A stretch of DNA of 64,000 nt, taken from positions 171,381 to 235,380 of the forward strand of contig NZ_QVQV01000010.1 in assembly GCF_003429005.1 (NCBI RefSeq), given 5' to 3'. Below, in pieces: positions 1-9,303 of this stretch; the first letter of the stretch is position 1, and each line of letters begins with the position of its first letter. A program made the translations under genes and the position numbers. The DNA comes from Paraburkholderia sp. DHOC27 (lineage in GTDB: Bacteria > Pseudomonadota > Gammaproteobacteria > Burkholderiales > Burkholderiaceae). The notes below the pieces were generated by a model. That model had not been told where the DNA came from. It searched no databases and saw only the letters and a program-made list of their open reading frames with translations.

Positions 1-507
1 GATCGTGTCGCTCGTGAACAGACGCTCACCGAACACCTTGAACTCTGGAGGTACGTGAGGGGTAGCGCCTGTTGCGATCACGACGCTGCGGGCTTCGATC
101 TGCCACGCGTCATCGATCATCAGACGATGGCTTTCACTCGCGCTCGCCGCGAAACGCGCGCGCCCGCGAAGCAGACATTCCTGCGGAAGTGAGGCGATTT
201 CCTTCAGTACGCTGGCGACGAAGTGATCGCGTTCGCGCCGCACGAATTGCATGGCGAGCTGGCCGTCGACCTGCAGCCCAGCGGTTCCGTCTACACCTCG
301 TGAACGTAGTTGCCGCGCGTCATAAACGCCGTTCGCCACGGCCAGCAGCAGTTTCGATGGCATACAGCCAACACGTGCGCAGGTCGTGCCGAACGCGCCT
401 GCTTCAATCAATACCGCGCTTGCGCCGGCTTGTGTGGCGGTGTGCCACGCGGCCATGCCTGCGGTTCCCGCGCCGATCACGGCGACATCCACATGCTGTG
501 TTCTCAT
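1..507 (-). CDS. dihydrolipoyl dehydrogenase-type flavoprotein, 5' part (cut by window edge)
   Basis: Only the first 169 codons are inside the window; the frame is open to base 1. The start is an ATG at 507 with a GGAG ribosome site just upstream. The protein opens with an FAD-binding VAVIGAGTAGMAA fold and continues into TTCARVGCMPSK, which is the CxxxxC redox-active disulfide motif of the class I pyridine nucleotide-disulfide oxidoreductases. A VVIATGATPHVP segment, typical of the FAD domain, follows. This family oxidises dihydrolipoamide in 2-oxoacid dehydrogenase complexes, but the ARVGCMPSK variant is also used by paralogues of uncertain substrate, so the exact substrate cannot be set from this fragment. 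It reads toward the left edge, away from the DUF421 gene. Confidence 0.85.
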   Translation of the reverse strand, partial: MRTQHVDVAVIGAGTAGMAAWHTATQAGASAVLIEAGAFGTTCARVGCMPSKLLLAVANGVYDARQLRSRGVDGTAGLQVDGQLAMQFVRRERDHFVASVLKEIASLPQECLLRGRARFAASASESHRLMIDDAWQIEARSVVIATGATPHVPPEFKVFGERLFTSDTI

Positions 508-680
508 TGTTCACTCCACGCGTTCGCGTCGCGCGCCACGCCCGGTTGATGCCGCAAAGAATGTGCCCGGCAGCAAACGGGTGGTCGTGAATCTCGTAGC
601 TAGCGGGTAAGTTCCTTCGGCGTCAGTCGCCTGGTCTGCGATTTGCTGGACGACGTAGATAGAATCAATCCGCGGTTAAC

Positions 681-1181
681 GTGAACATGATCGCAATGCT
701 GTTCGGCGAGGGAAGGGACCTGAGCATCCTGCAGATGGGTATGCGCGCGTTGGTCGTGTTTATGATCGCCCTGGCGCTGATCCGCATCGCTGGTCGACGT
801 TCGCTTGGTCAGCGTTCGGCTTTCGACTACGTCGTCGCAATCCTGTTAGGTGCGACGCTTAGCAGGGCGATCGTTGGCGCTTCCCCATTTCTGGCGACCG
901 TCGTGGCATCGACTGTAATAGTTATGCTTCACCGACTGCTGGCTTGGCTTTGCATGTACAGCCGTGCGCTGGAAGAACTGCTGGTGGGGGTTGAGAGAGA
1001 GGTCTTTAGCAACGGGCAGTTCAACAAAGCAGAGATGACAAGGGCTCTGGTGACTGCGACCGACATTCAGGAGAGCGTCCGCCAGACGCTCGGAGCACGC
1101 GAGATGGTAAATGTCGAGGCCGCCGTGCTCGAGCGTAACGGTGCTATCAGCGTGATCAGGAAGAGTAAGGACGAAGCGTAG
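681..1181 (+). CDS. DUF421 (YetF-like) membrane protein
   Basis: The 166-residue protein has about three hydrophobic segments in its first 100 residues, including an RIAGRRSLGQRSAFDYVV stretch characteristic of DUF421. A soluble C-terminal part with NGQFNKAEMT and REMVNVEAAVLERNGAISV matches the YetF-type C-terminal fold. A GTG at 681 and an ATG at 687 are both possible starts, and neither has a strong ribosome site. Function is unknown for the family; it sits in the inner membrane. The gene stands alone, with a gap of about 170 bases to the divergent flavoprotein gene. Confidence 0.8.
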   Translation: MNMIAMLFGEGRDLSILQMGMRALVVFMIALALIRIAGRRSLGQRSAFDYVVAILLGATLSRAIVGASPFLATVVASTVIVMLHRLLAWLCMYSRALEELLVGVEREVFSNGQFNKAEMTRALVTATDIQESVRQTLGAREMVNVEAAVLERNGAISVIRKSKDEA

Positions 1182-1183
1182 CG

Positions 1184-1804
1184 CTACCGCCTGTAGGGCG
1201 AGGCAGTCACTCTAAAGCCGGATGACCTTTGCGTTAACGCGCGTGACGCGATGCCAGTACGCTCAGCCGTTCGTATTTCCGACAGACTGTCCAGAACGAC
1301 GCGAACCGGCGCGACCCGGTTTAGTTCCGCCAGAATCGTCGAAAGGGTTTCATCATGTTCAAGCTCGGCGACTTGAATGACGCTCTGATGCTGACTGGAA
1401 TCGTGAGTTAATTCTGGCGGCGTGAATGCCGGGATGTTCAGTTCGTCAAGGATCCATCCGTGCGACTTCCCGACGGCCAGCACTTCCCGTCTGGTTTCAG
1501 CCAGCGTGATGTAAAGAACCCTTTCTCATCGTCTGATTCCTTCAAGAAGAAACTGCAGCGCTAGCGTTGTCTTGCCGCGGCCAAGGGCGCCTTCGAGCAG
1601 GTGGACACGGTTCGCTGGCCACCTCGACGAGACTTCATCAAGGCCGGGTACGCCAAAGGAGATGGGCGTTGCATCGTATTCATCAGCTCTGTCGTTGATC
1701 GAAGTGTTGTTCAACTCGTGTGCTCCTGGCGTGCGGAAGACTGCATGCGCGGCCTCAATTCTATGCTTTTTATCCCTGGAGGTTCTGGGGGCGTCTGACA
1801 GCAA
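1184..1804 (-). pseudogene. KaiC-like RecA-fold ATPase remnant with in-frame TGA
   Basis: Two same-frame pieces read like the N-terminal half of a KaiC/RadA-type ATPase. Residues from 1804 downward give FGVPGLDEV, then a Walker A loop GALGRGKTTLALQFLLEG, then IRR and a TGA stop at 1528-1526. Reading through the stop in the same frame gives ERVLYITLAETRREVLAV and later PVRVVLDSLSEIR, which are the next conserved KaiC segments. After SEIR the similarity disappears and the frame ends at 1184. A full KaiC-like protein is around 480-500 residues, so this is a truncated remnant with at least one nonsense codon, probably TGA in place of a glycine GGA. It lies just downstream of the hybrid kinase gene on the same strand; whether it was once part of the chemosensory operon cannot be told. 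Confidence 0.7.
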
Positions 1805-1882
1805 TGAATTGACGGTTATTTTCGTAATTTAGAAGGAATCCTGATTATTGTCGAGCATGAAAGCTTGCTTCAGACGCCACCT

Positions 1883-3907
1883 TCAGACTGACAGCATCTC
1901 TCTAATCTTCGCTGCCAACTTGTCCACGGTGAATGGTTTGGAGATGAGTTCCATGTCCTTTTCCAAAAACTGCCCATCTGCTGCGACTTCGGCGTAACCG
2001 GTCATAAAGAGCACTTTCAGGGACGACCGCATTTCGCGCGCAGCATCGACCACTTGCCGACCGTTGATTTCGGGCAAGCCGATATCAGTCACAAACAAAT
2101 CGATCTTCTGCGTTGATTGCAAGATCCGCAAGGCCGCGCGGCCGTCCGCCGCCTCAAGCACGCGGTACCCAAGATCACTCAGTACCTCCACAACCAGAAG
2201 GCGCACGACCTCTTCGTCTTCGGCCACTAACACCACTTCATTGTTACCAGCGCCATCCTCAGCAACGGGGAGAGGCTCGGTGAGGACGACCGTCGCGTTT
2301 CCATCAAATCGAGGGAGACTGAGCTCGATGGTCGATCCGTTGCCCACTTCGCTTTTGATCCGAACAGACCCTGCGGCTTGACGGGCAAATCCATAGATCA
2401 TGGAAAGTCCGAGCCCTGTTCCTTTGCCAAGCGGTTTGGTGGTAAAAAACGGATCGAAGGCGCGAGCCTGAACGTCCGGAGCCATTCCTACGCCGGTATC
2501 ATGAATGCGAAGGACGACGTAGTCACCCGCCTGCAGGTCCCGGATCAGCGCCTGCGCTGCGTCGAACGATGCATTCACGGCGGAGATCGCCAAAGTGCCT
2601 CCATCCGGCATCGCATCACGCGCGTTGATCGCGAGGTTGAGGATGGCATTTTCGAGCTGGTTGGCATCACAGCGAATCAGCCAGAGGTCGTCGGCGCACG
2701 AAATAACCATCTTTACGCGCTCGCCCAGAGATCGGCGCACAAGTTCTTCGATGCTCCCAATCAGCGCGTTGACATCAATAGGCTTGGGGGCGATTGGCTG
2801 GCGACGCGAAAATGTGAGAAGACGGTGCGTCAGCGTCGAAGCGCGCTCGGCAGAGGAAACAGCCCCGTGCAAAAACCGTTCTATTTCGCTGATCCTCCCT
2901 TCCGCCATTCGCTTGCTCACCATATTGAGGGCGCCGAGAATGCCCTGCAAAAGATTGTTGAAATCATGCGCAATTCCACCAGTGAGCTGGCCGATGGCCT
3001 CCATCTTCTGGCTTTGACGGAGTGCCTCTTCGGCTTCTAGCAGCTGATTCGTGCGCTCAGTGACCCTCTGTTCCAGCGTTGCATTTAGTTCTGCCAAGGC
3101 CTTCGCCGAGGCGCGAGCGCGCTCTTCGCTGGCTCGCAATTCCATTTCTGCGGTTCGGCGTTCACCGGCATCGCGCAGGATAGCAGTGACATGAAGGTGG
3201 TTGTCGTTCTTCCACCGCGAAGCAGATAGTTCGAAGTATCCGCGAGAACCGTCTTTGCACAGGATAGTCAATTCCACCGGATGTGGAAGTTGCGCCTGTT
3301 CGAGAACGCGGTGCCAGGCTGCTTGCCAGATTTCCTTCGTTTCAAAGAGACATGCCGCGGGCTGGCCAATCAGCTCACCGTGGTCATATCCGAATTGAAA
3401 TTGGGTTGCATTATTGGCAAGGCGGATGATCCCATCCGCGTCCAAGGTCAGGATGGCATCGGGGGCGTTTTCAACCACCGCGTCATAGCGCGCTTTCTGG
3501 CGATCACGCAGATAGCGCTCGCGCCGCACAGCCATGGTCACATCGACGATATGAATCAGGCACTTTCCATCTGAGCCATCGGGGATTGAGGAGACAGTTA
3601 CGTCGTGCAGCATTTCGCGGCCAGCCCTCGTCCGCAGCGGCAGGAGTTGAGCGTGGAGCGCATGCGTCAAGAGACCGGAAAGTCCGCGCTTGATGGCAGC
3701 CGTCATTGCGGCATCAAGACGCGCGAGGTTGGAACGCGGGAAAACCTCGGCAAGGCGCGCACCAAGGACGTCTTCCTGGCCTTTACCGCTCGCTGATGTC
3801 ATCCAGGCGTTCCAGCGGACAATGCGTCGGTCAGCGTCAAGGACGATCATTCCGGCATCGACGGCGTCCAGAATGTGATTTTGAACAGACTTATCCTTTT
3901 CGGCCAT
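1883..3907 (-). CDS. hybrid sensor histidine kinase/response regulator (PAS-PAS-HisKA-HATPase-REC)
   Basis: A 674-residue cytoplasmic hybrid kinase with no membrane segment. There are two PAS-like domains (about 10-120 and 140-255), then a coiled coil (about 255-300), then an H box GGIAHDFNN with the phosphorylated His near 314. The ATPase domain carries N box NLAINARDAMPDGG, G1 box HDTGVGM and G2 box GKGTGLGLSM. A C-terminal receiver (about 557-674) has acidic pocket EDEE, phosphoacceptor Asp near 608 in VTDIGLPE, and a GKxF-like KPF lysine. It is the last gene of the chemosensory operon, 5 bases after cheC. The location suggests it feeds phosphate to, or takes it from, the same pathway; that is inference. 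Confidence 0.9.
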   Translation of the reverse strand: MAEKDKSVQNHILDAVDAGMIVLDADRRIVRWNAWMTSASGKGQEDVLGARLAEVFPRSNLARLDAAMTAAIKRGLSGLLTHALHAQLLPLRTRAGREMLHDVTVSSIPDGSDGKCLIHIVDVTMAVRRERYLRDRQKARYDAVVENAPDAILTLDADGIIRLANNATQFQFGYDHGELIGQPAACLFETKEIWQAAWHRVLEQAQLPHPVELTILCKDGSRGYFELSASRWKNDNHLHVTAILRDAGERRTAEMELRASEERARASAKALAELNATLEQRVTERTNQLLEAEEALRQSQKMEAIGQLTGGIAHDFNNLLQGILGALNMVSKRMAEGRISEIERFLHGAVSSAERASTLTHRLLTFSRRQPIAPKPIDVNALIGSIEELVRRSLGERVKMVISCADDLWLIRCDANQLENAILNLAINARDAMPDGGTLAISAVNASFDAAQALIRDLQAGDYVVLRIHDTGVGMAPDVQARAFDPFFTTKPLGKGTGLGLSMIYGFARQAAGSVRIKSEVGNGSTIELSLPRFDGNATVVLTEPLPVAEDGAGNNEVVLVAEDEEVVRLLVVEVLSDLGYRVLEAADGRAALRILQSTQKIDLFVTDIGLPEINGRQVVDAAREMRSSLKVLFMTGYAEVAADGQFLEKDMELISKPFTVDKLAAKIREMLSV

Positions 3908-3912
3908 GAGGT

Positions 3913-4557
3913 CTAAATCTGAACGTCGCCCGCCACGCGACGGATATAGGCAGCGAGAAGTTCCTTCAAGACCGACAGAGAGGGCATATCGAGCAGCATT
4001 GCGATATGTCCGTCTATATCACGTTCACGGACCGCGAAGTGAATATAGATCAGCATCACCGTGTCGCCGGCCTCCGGTGGCGGATCCAGAGCGAATAAAT
4101 CCGCGCTGCGCCCGTGAAGAACCTCTGGCAGCGAGATTTTCAGGCTGCGCTCAAGTTCGTTGGCAATCGTTCCAAGACAGCCATTCAAGATGACGTTGCC
4201 GGTTTCGGAAAGTGCTTCCTGTTCCAGTTCGACGATATCTTCTAAAGACAGGTCGCCGCCGACAACAGCTCGGACGAGTTCGAGACTTTTTGCTTCGGGG
4301 AAGATCAAGAGCGCGCGACCAACGATATCGCCCTCAAATACCTGATGCACAGCAACAAGATCTTTGGCTTCAGCGCCACCAAGTACATGAATCGCCTCAT
4401 CCCGTCCAACCAAAGCGACCCTTGGGACCGACAAGACTACTTCCTGGCGGACCATCGTTGCCAGGTCACCGGCAGCTTCGCTAATGCCGAGATTGACCAG
4501 CTCAGTGAGCGCATCGAGTTCCAATTCGCTCAGCTGGATGGGCGCGGATGCGTTCAA
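3913..4557 (-). CDS. cheC: CheC-type chemotaxis phosphatase
   Basis: The 214-residue protein has two copies of the CheC/CheX/FliY active-site helix pattern with E-x-x-N: DALTELVNLG near residue 15 and ALSETGNVILNG near residue 115, each followed by a proline about 22 residues on. CheC-family proteins dephosphorylate CheY-P, often helped by CheD. No CheD gene is seen here. It lies between the second cheY (4 bases upstream) and the hybrid kinase (5 bases downstream), so its likely substrate is one of the two single-domain receivers of this operon. Confidence 0.85.
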   Translation of the reverse strand: MNASAPIQLSELELDALTELVNLGISEAAGDLATMVRQEVVLSVPRVALVGRDEAIHVLGGAEAKDLVAVHQVFEGDIVGRALLIFPEAKSLELVRAVVGGDLSLEDIVELEQEALSETGNVILNGCLGTIANELERSLKISLPEVLHGRSADLFALDPPPEAGDTVMLIYIHFAVRERDIDGHIAMLLDMPSLSVLKELLAAYIRRVAGDVQI

Positions 4558-4561
4558 ACTG

Positions 4562-4939
4562 TCAGTCCTTTCCGAGCGCGTCTACGGTCTTGGTCAAAAA
4601 CACCGCAAGCGCAGCTTCGGTGAGCGGCTTGGCGAGAAAGCTGGCCTCCATCGCTTCGGCGCGTGCGATTACGTCTTGCTGCCGGTTGGCCGAAATGAGG
4701 GCGATAATCATGTGAGGATGGGAGTCACGTAGCTCAGCGGCGAGATCAAGACCATTAAGGCCCGGCATGTTGAAGTCGAGGAGCGCGATATCGGGGTTGC
4801 TGTCCTGGGTCAGACGAAGGGCCTCCTCCGCGTTACCTGCTTCAAGGCGGGTCCAGTCTGGATGGAGCGCGTTCAGCGACTTGACGACCGACATGCGCGC
4901 CAGTTTGCTGTCATCGACGATCAGAATAGTGAGGCTCAT
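4562..4939 (-). CDS. cheY: single-domain response regulator (CheY-like), second copy
   Basis: A complete 125-residue receiver domain: acidic pair IVDDSKLAR near residue 9, phosphoacceptor Asp in IALLDFNMPG near residue 54, Ser/Thr switch in LISANRQ, and the conserved Lys in FLAKPL. There is no output domain, so it signals by protein contact. It starts 70 bases after the STAS-like gene and precedes cheC by 4 bases. That spacing suggests a CheY-CheC phosphatase pair. Confidence 0.9.
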   Translation of the reverse strand: MSLTILIVDDSKLARMSVVKSLNALHPDWTRLEAGNAEEALRLTQDSNPDIALLDFNMPGLNGLDLAAELRDSHPHMIIALISANRQQDVIARAEAMEASFLAKPLTEAALAVFLTKTVDALGKD

Positions 4940-5009
4940 TTCCGCGGCATTATGGAGGCTTTCGGTGAACGGAAGTGCTCAGAATTTTACAGCTAAGTCC
5001 GCCGTTGTG

Positions 5010-5258
5010 TCATAACTTTCCCTCGCCAGGTAAATGCCCGGCCAGTCGGCGCAAGAAATCAGCTCCCGGCGGCCCAACCATATGCGGGCGGGCCACCAGG
5101 AGAACCTGAAAAACGGCAGCATGCAGCGCTTCGCAAGTCCGCCAATCGACTGTGGGAACCGGATCCGCCAGAAGATAGCGCTGTAGAGGTTCAGCATCTT
5201 CGCTGGGGCACTTGCCGGACAGGACAACTATGCCATTTGCGGCGGCTTCGACAGTCAT
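5010..5258 (-). CDS. small STAS-like protein of the chemosensory operon
   Basis: An 82-residue protein whose ATG overlaps the cheA stop by 4 bases (ATGA at 5258-5255). It contains a hydrophobic strand GIVVLSGKC, a central VDWRTCEALHAAV helix and a GPPGADFLRRL tail, which resembles small STAS-domain proteins found beside che genes in some Proteobacteria. STAS domains act by protein-protein contact, sometimes controlled by Ser phosphorylation. The match is by pattern only; the assignment to STAS is moderate, but translational coupling to cheA is clear. Confidence 0.65.
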   Translation of the reverse strand: MTVEAAANGIVVLSGKCPSEDAEPLQRYLLADPVPTVDWRTCEALHAAVFQVLLVARPHMVGPPGADFLRRLAGHLPGEGKL

Positions 5259-7456
5259 CGACAGAGCTCCGTAAGGTCCAAGATCAAAAGAACGCTTCCA
5301 TCGCCAAGGAGGGTTGAACCGGCCAGGCCGGGAGTTCCGCTCAGAAGGCCTTCCAGGGGTTTCAACATGGTGTTGAAGCGCTCGCCTATCGCGTCGACCC
5401 GGAGGGCGCTCGGAACGCCGTCGACGTTGGCGACGACCAAAATGGCGTCTCCGGGCCGGTCACCTTCGCCGTGTAAGTTGAGGGCCTCTCGCAGATCGAT
5501 TACCGGAACGGTCTGGTTGCGCAGCACAATTGCTTGCGCCGCGCCAACCGGTGCAATAGCGTCACGACCCACGCGCAAAGTTTCAACCACGGCATCAAGC
5601 GGAATGCCAAATTTCTGCCCTGCGGCGCTCACAACCATGATCCGGGTAAGCATGACACTGAAGGGGAGCGTAAAGCGGACTGCGGTGCCTGCTCCGGGCG
5701 TGCTCTCGATGCCGACCGTGCCGCCCATGCGAGCAACCTTGGTCCGGACCACGTCCATGCCCACCCCCCGGCCAGAGAGTTCGGTCACAGACTGCGCTGT
5801 CGAAAATCCCGGTTCAAAGATCAAGGCCGTGACCTGCGCTTCGCTCATGGTGGCAAGCGCCTCTGCCGTTACCACGCCCCGTTGAAGCGCCACTTGGCGA
5901 ACTCGCTCCACATTGATCCCTTGTCCGTCGTCGGTGATCTCGACGAGAACGTTTTCGCCCTCGCGATAGCCTCGAAGCCCAACCTTCGCTACTGCTGACT
6001 TGCCTTGCTTCAGGCGGCCCGCTTTGTCCTCAATTCCGTGATCGACGGCATTGCGCACCACATGCAAAAGCGGCTCGAAGAGCATCTCGACGATGGCTTT
6101 GTCGGCTTCCGTTTCAGCACCTTCCGTCACCAGATCGACTGACTTATCGAGGCCTGCCGCAATCTCGCGCAGCAGGCGAGGAAATCGCTGGAACACATGC
6201 CGCAATGGCAGAACCCGCAGGCCACGGACGCCCTGCTGCAAGTCACCAATCAGGCGGTCAAGAACGGCGAAGCGTTGCTTTAACAGCGGCACCAATCCCT
6301 CTTCGCCGTTCTGGGCCAAAGCCACTATGTGGCCGATTGCGTTCTTGGCGATCGTGAGCTCGGCCGTAAGATCGACCAGGCTGTCCACTCGCCGTGAGTC
6401 GATTCGCAGGGACCGCGCTGCGGTCTCAGTCTCGGTACCGAAAGGTGCCAGCGCAACTGGTTTGGCGACCTCCTCAAAAAGTGTCGCCTTGATCGCGTCC
6501 GTGAGGCGAGTGGTCTTGCCCTCTGCCAAGCTTTGCGCCATTGCTTTTTCGATCGAGACTGTCTGGCCGTCGTTACCTTGGGCACGAAGCACATTAATCA
6601 CGACCGCGCCTGCGGACGCGACCTTACCGGCAAGGTCTTCGCCAACCGTGCTTTCAAGAAGCGCAAGTTGTGCTTCCAGGAGAGCACGCGCGTCGATTAA
6701 CAAGGAGGGCGCGGCTTTCCCAGCGGTCCCTCCGAGGACTTCAATGTGGCAGCGATCCAAAACGTCGGCCAGCGCTTTGCGGATATCGATCTCCGACGCG
6801 CTTGAGAGGGCCGTCAGCACAAGATTGCATTGAAACGGATCGACGTCGCACAATTGCGTCCAAGGACGTAGCGGGGAGATTTCGACGGCCAACAGCCCGG
6901 GGACTCCCTCGATACGCGCAAGCGGATCCTCATGGGAAAAAAAACAATCCGCGTCAGGCGTATATTGGAGCGCGCAACGCGCCTCTCGCGCAGCGTCCGG
7001 GTGTTCCGCCAATATAGTGGCCAGCCAGCCGACAGATGGCTCCGCTTCGGGCTGTTGATCGGTGCCTGGACCCGCTGCGTCTCCGTGTGAGAAACGCGCC
7101 ACAATGGCCGCCGCTTCCTTGCTTGCGTTTTTGGGAAGATCACCGTATTTGGCTATCTCGTCTGCCCATCGCTCAACCTGATCAAGGCACGCGAGGCAAT
7201 CACCGATAAAAGTCGTCGAAATCGCTATCGTCCCGTTGCGGGCGTAGGAGAGGCCATCTTCCGCCCCGTGGAGGGCGTCGGCCATCGCGTCAAAGTCGAC
7301 GATGCCTGCGCCCCCTTTCAGGGTATGAAACGCGCGAAAGGCGCTATCCAGCCGTTCGATATTCGATGGCGATTTTTCGAGAGCCAAAAGATCGGCGGTC
7401 GCCTGCTCGACCTGTTCGCGGCACTCAATCAGAAACTGTTCAAGGAATTCGTTCAT
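5255..7456 (-). CDS. cheA: chemotaxis histidine kinase CheA
   Basis: A 733-residue CheA starting at ATG 7456, chosen because it forms an ATGA overlap with the preceding cheY stop; an upstream in-frame start at 7471 would invade cheY further. The Hpt domain carries AFHTLKGGAG with phosphorylated His near residue 44. A divergent middle region (about 150-260) may be the response-regulator docking domain. Dimerisation and ATPase regions include HVVRNAVDHGIED, DDGQGI and SGRGVGMDVV. A C-terminal CheW-like domain ends at LTELCR. It phosphorylates the operon's CheY and CheB proteins under control of the soluble MCP and the triple-CheW protein. Confidence 0.95.
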   Translation of the reverse strand: MNEFLEQFLIECREQVEQATADLLALEKSPSNIERLDSAFRAFHTLKGGAGIVDFDAMADALHGAEDGLSYARNGTIAISTTFIGDCLACLDQVERWADEIAKYGDLPKNASKEAAAIVARFSHGDAAGPGTDQQPEAEPSVGWLATILAEHPDAAREARCALQYTPDADCFFSHEDPLARIEGVPGLLAVEISPLRPWTQLCDVDPFQCNLVLTALSSASEIDIRKALADVLDRCHIEVLGGTAGKAAPSLLIDARALLEAQLALLESTVGEDLAGKVASAGAVVINVLRAQGNDGQTVSIEKAMAQSLAEGKTTRLTDAIKATLFEEVAKPVALAPFGTETETAARSLRIDSRRVDSLVDLTAELTIAKNAIGHIVALAQNGEEGLVPLLKQRFAVLDRLIGDLQQGVRGLRVLPLRHVFQRFPRLLREIAAGLDKSVDLVTEGAETEADKAIVEMLFEPLLHVVRNAVDHGIEDKAGRLKQGKSAVAKVGLRGYREGENVLVEITDDGQGINVERVRQVALQRGVVTAEALATMSEAQVTALIFEPGFSTAQSVTELSGRGVGMDVVRTKVARMGGTVGIESTPGAGTAVRFTLPFSVMLTRIMVVSAAGQKFGIPLDAVVETLRVGRDAIAPVGAAQAIVLRNQTVPVIDLREALNLHGEGDRPGDAILVVANVDGVPSALRVDAIGERFNTMLKPLEGLLSGTPGLAGSTLLGDGSVLLILDLTELCR

Positions 7457-7839
7457 GTGGCCACCCCGCACATCATGGCAGCAAACGCGCTCAGCCTGTC
7501 GGGGTCAAGGGGCTTCACGAGGTAAAAATTCGCACCGGCCTCCCGTGCAGCGGCAAAGTCTTGCGGAGCTGCCTCCGTGCTAGTAACGAGGACCGGGATT
7601 CCCGCGACAGGACGTTCTTGTCGCCGCAGCGTCTTGATGAAGGTTATGCCATCCATCTGTGGCATGTTGACATCAACGATGAGCAAGTCTGGGGCGTTAA
7701 GAAGAACTTTTTCAAGCGCCTCCAGCCCATTGAGCGCTTCATCTACGATGAATCCCGCTGTCTCAAGCGTCTCGCGGTAAAAGAGCCGCACAAGCGCTGC
7801 ATCATCGACCACCATTACGCGCATCTTCTTATCGCTCAT
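7453..7839 (-). CDS. cheY: single-domain response regulator (CheY-like), first copy
   Basis: A 128-residue receiver: VVDDAALVR acidic pocket, phosphoacceptor Asp in LLIVDVNMPQMDG near residue 57, Thr/Ser switch in VLVTSTE and Lys in FYLVKPLDPD. It overlaps the end of cheR by about 11 bases and its stop overlaps the cheA start (ATGA). This is the receiver most tightly coupled to cheA and so the more likely direct CheA target. Confidence 0.92.
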   Translation of the reverse strand: MSDKKMRVMVVDDAALVRLFYRETLETAGFIVDEALNGLEALEKVLLNAPDLLIVDVNMPQMDGITFIKTLRRQERPVAGIPVLVTSTEAAPQDFAAAREAGANFYLVKPLDPDRLSAFAAMMCGVAT

Positions 7840-8683
7840 GTGGGCCCTCCCGTGGCTTTTGATAGACGATCGCGTCGGTAAAATGCTGCACGGAGAACAA
7901 GGAGGTGATGCGGCTCATCGACTCCGTATGCCCCAGGCAGATGAATCCGCCAGGCATCAAATTTTCGTAAAGATTCTCCGCGGCGACGCGACGCGAGGCA
8001 TCGTCAAAATAGATCAGGACGTTGCGGCAAAAGATGATGTCGAAGCGTCCATGCTGCCGGGTCTCCTCAAGGTTGACAATATTGACCGGTGTGAAGAGGA
8101 CCGATTGGCGCAATTCGTCGATGATCCTCCAGACTTCGCGTCCTTGCGGCTCGAAATATCGCCGGACGAGGTCGTCCGTGAGGCGCATCAGGGCTCGCTT
8201 GCCGAAAAACCCGGCGTGGGCTTTCTCCATCACCATCGTGTCGATATCTGAGCCGACAATCTCGATGTCGTATTGATCGACCAACCGCCAGTTTTCGAGG
8301 AGCCATATGGCAATCGAAAAGGGCTCTTCGCCAGTCGAGCAAGGCACCGACCAGATGCGAATGGTTTCTCCCTTGGCCTTATGCTTCAGACGATCGTCTA
8401 GAAGATCATTGGTCAGGCAGCGGAGCTGGTGGTCCTCTCGGTAAAAGTAGGTTTCGTTAACGGTGACTGCATTGATGAGGCGCTCAATCTCGCGGTCTAC
8501 ATCGGTACGCAGGCGTGCGAAATAACTCCCAAATGATCCGGAGCCCACGATCGACATGCGTTCAACGAGACGGCGTTCGACGTAGTAGCGCTTGGCCTCC
8601 GTGAAGACCATCCCTGTTCGCCGATAGAGAAATTCGCAAAGCCTGCGAAATTCCTCCTCGGTAATCGCGGGGAACTCGCTCAC
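7829..8683 (-). CDS. cheR: chemoreceptor glutamate methyltransferase CheR
   Basis: The protein uses S-adenosylmethionine to methylate MCP glutamates. I place the start at GTG 8683, which overlaps the HEAT gene stop as GTGA and gives 284 residues beginning VSEFPAITEEEF, the usual CheR N-terminus. The longer open frame from 8773 would run far into the HEAT gene. The N-terminal helical domain is followed by NETYFYRE, SAM-binding IRIWSVPCSTGEEPFS, ASP-type VGSDID and the catalytic-domain FDIIFCRNVLIYFD, then GHTESMSR. CheR together with CheB indicates that receptor adaptation is intact in this system. Confidence 0.93.
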   Translation of the reverse strand: MSEFPAITEEEFRRLCEFLYRRTGMVFTEAKRYYVERRLVERMSIVGSGSFGSYFARLRTDVDREIERLINAVTVNETYFYREDHQLRCLTNDLLDDRLKHKAKGETIRIWSVPCSTGEEPFSIAIWLLENWRLVDQYDIEIVGSDIDTMVMEKAHAGFFGKRALMRLTDDLVRRYFEPQGREVWRIIDELRQSVLFTPVNIVNLEETRQHGRFDIIFCRNVLIYFDDASRRVAAENLYENLMPGGFICLGHTESMSRITSLFSVQHFTDAIVYQKPREGPHER

Positions 8684-9303
8684 GTCGGTCCGGCAGTTTG
8701 CGACCGGATACGGTGGCCGGTGACCTTGATAGAGAACTCGAGAAAGCGCTGGCCTTGAAAGCGCTCGGCACACCGTTCGAGGGCGGGGAGAGCCTCAGGA
8801 GTGCCAACCTCGGCCAGGACCTCGATGGCCGACGCGCAGACATTGACTTCACTCTCTCGCTCGATCAGGCTGCAGAGAAGCGTTGTCGCTTCCTCTCCGG
8901 GAAGCGTTCGCGTAATCTCGCAGGCTAGCAAACGGACATCGGCGTCAGAATCGGCCAGCAATTGCGGCAGATAAGGCCATGCGGCCTGCTTCATCGCCCT
9001 CAAGGCATCCATGGCACCAGTCCTCAAGGCGGCGCTCTCTGCGCGCATCAGGGGCAAGACCGCCTCAACTGCGTCCGGGCTGGCCATGCGGGTGAGGCTG
9101 GTAAGGATCGCTTCGCGGATACGGGCGTCGCGCTCAAAAAGTAGTGCGGCCCCCAACGCCTTCGCGCCACCAGCCACATCGCCGGCGGCACGGGCCGCAT
9201 GCCACCGTTCCTCCGTCTGCCCCTCGGTCAGGGCGCGCAGCACGTCGCTCTCACCGGAAGGGAAGGGGATGGGAGGGGTAGATGATTTACGAATCAGAGG
9301 CAT
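8680..9303 (-). CDS. HEAT-repeat protein of the chemosensory operon
   Basis: A 207-residue all-helical protein made of about four to five HEAT/PBS-lyase-like repeats, seen as alternating Ala/Leu helices such as REAILTSLTRMASPDAVEAV and DADVRLLACEITRTLPGEE. Start ATG 9303 overlaps the cheB end by 17 bases; a TTG at 9315 is a weaker choice. HEAT proteins scaffold other proteins. It is translationally coupled to both cheB and cheR, so a role in assembling or modulating the adaptation enzymes is likely, but this is inference from position. Confidence 0.8.
   Translation of the reverse strand: MPLIRKSSTPPIPFPSGESDVLRALTEGQTEERWHAARAAGDVAGGAKALGAALLFERDARIREAILTSLTRMASPDAVEAVLPLMRAESAALRTGAMDALRAMKQAAWPYLPQLLADSDADVRLLACEITRTLPGEEATTLLCSLIERESEVNVCASAIEVLAEVGTPEALPALERCAERFQGQRFLEFSIKVTGHRIRSQTAGPT

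Noticed and set aside
8684..8773. Longer CheR start at 8773
   Set aside because: The extra 30 residues are read from the HEAT gene; GTG 8683 gives the GTGA overlap and the usual CheR N-terminus.
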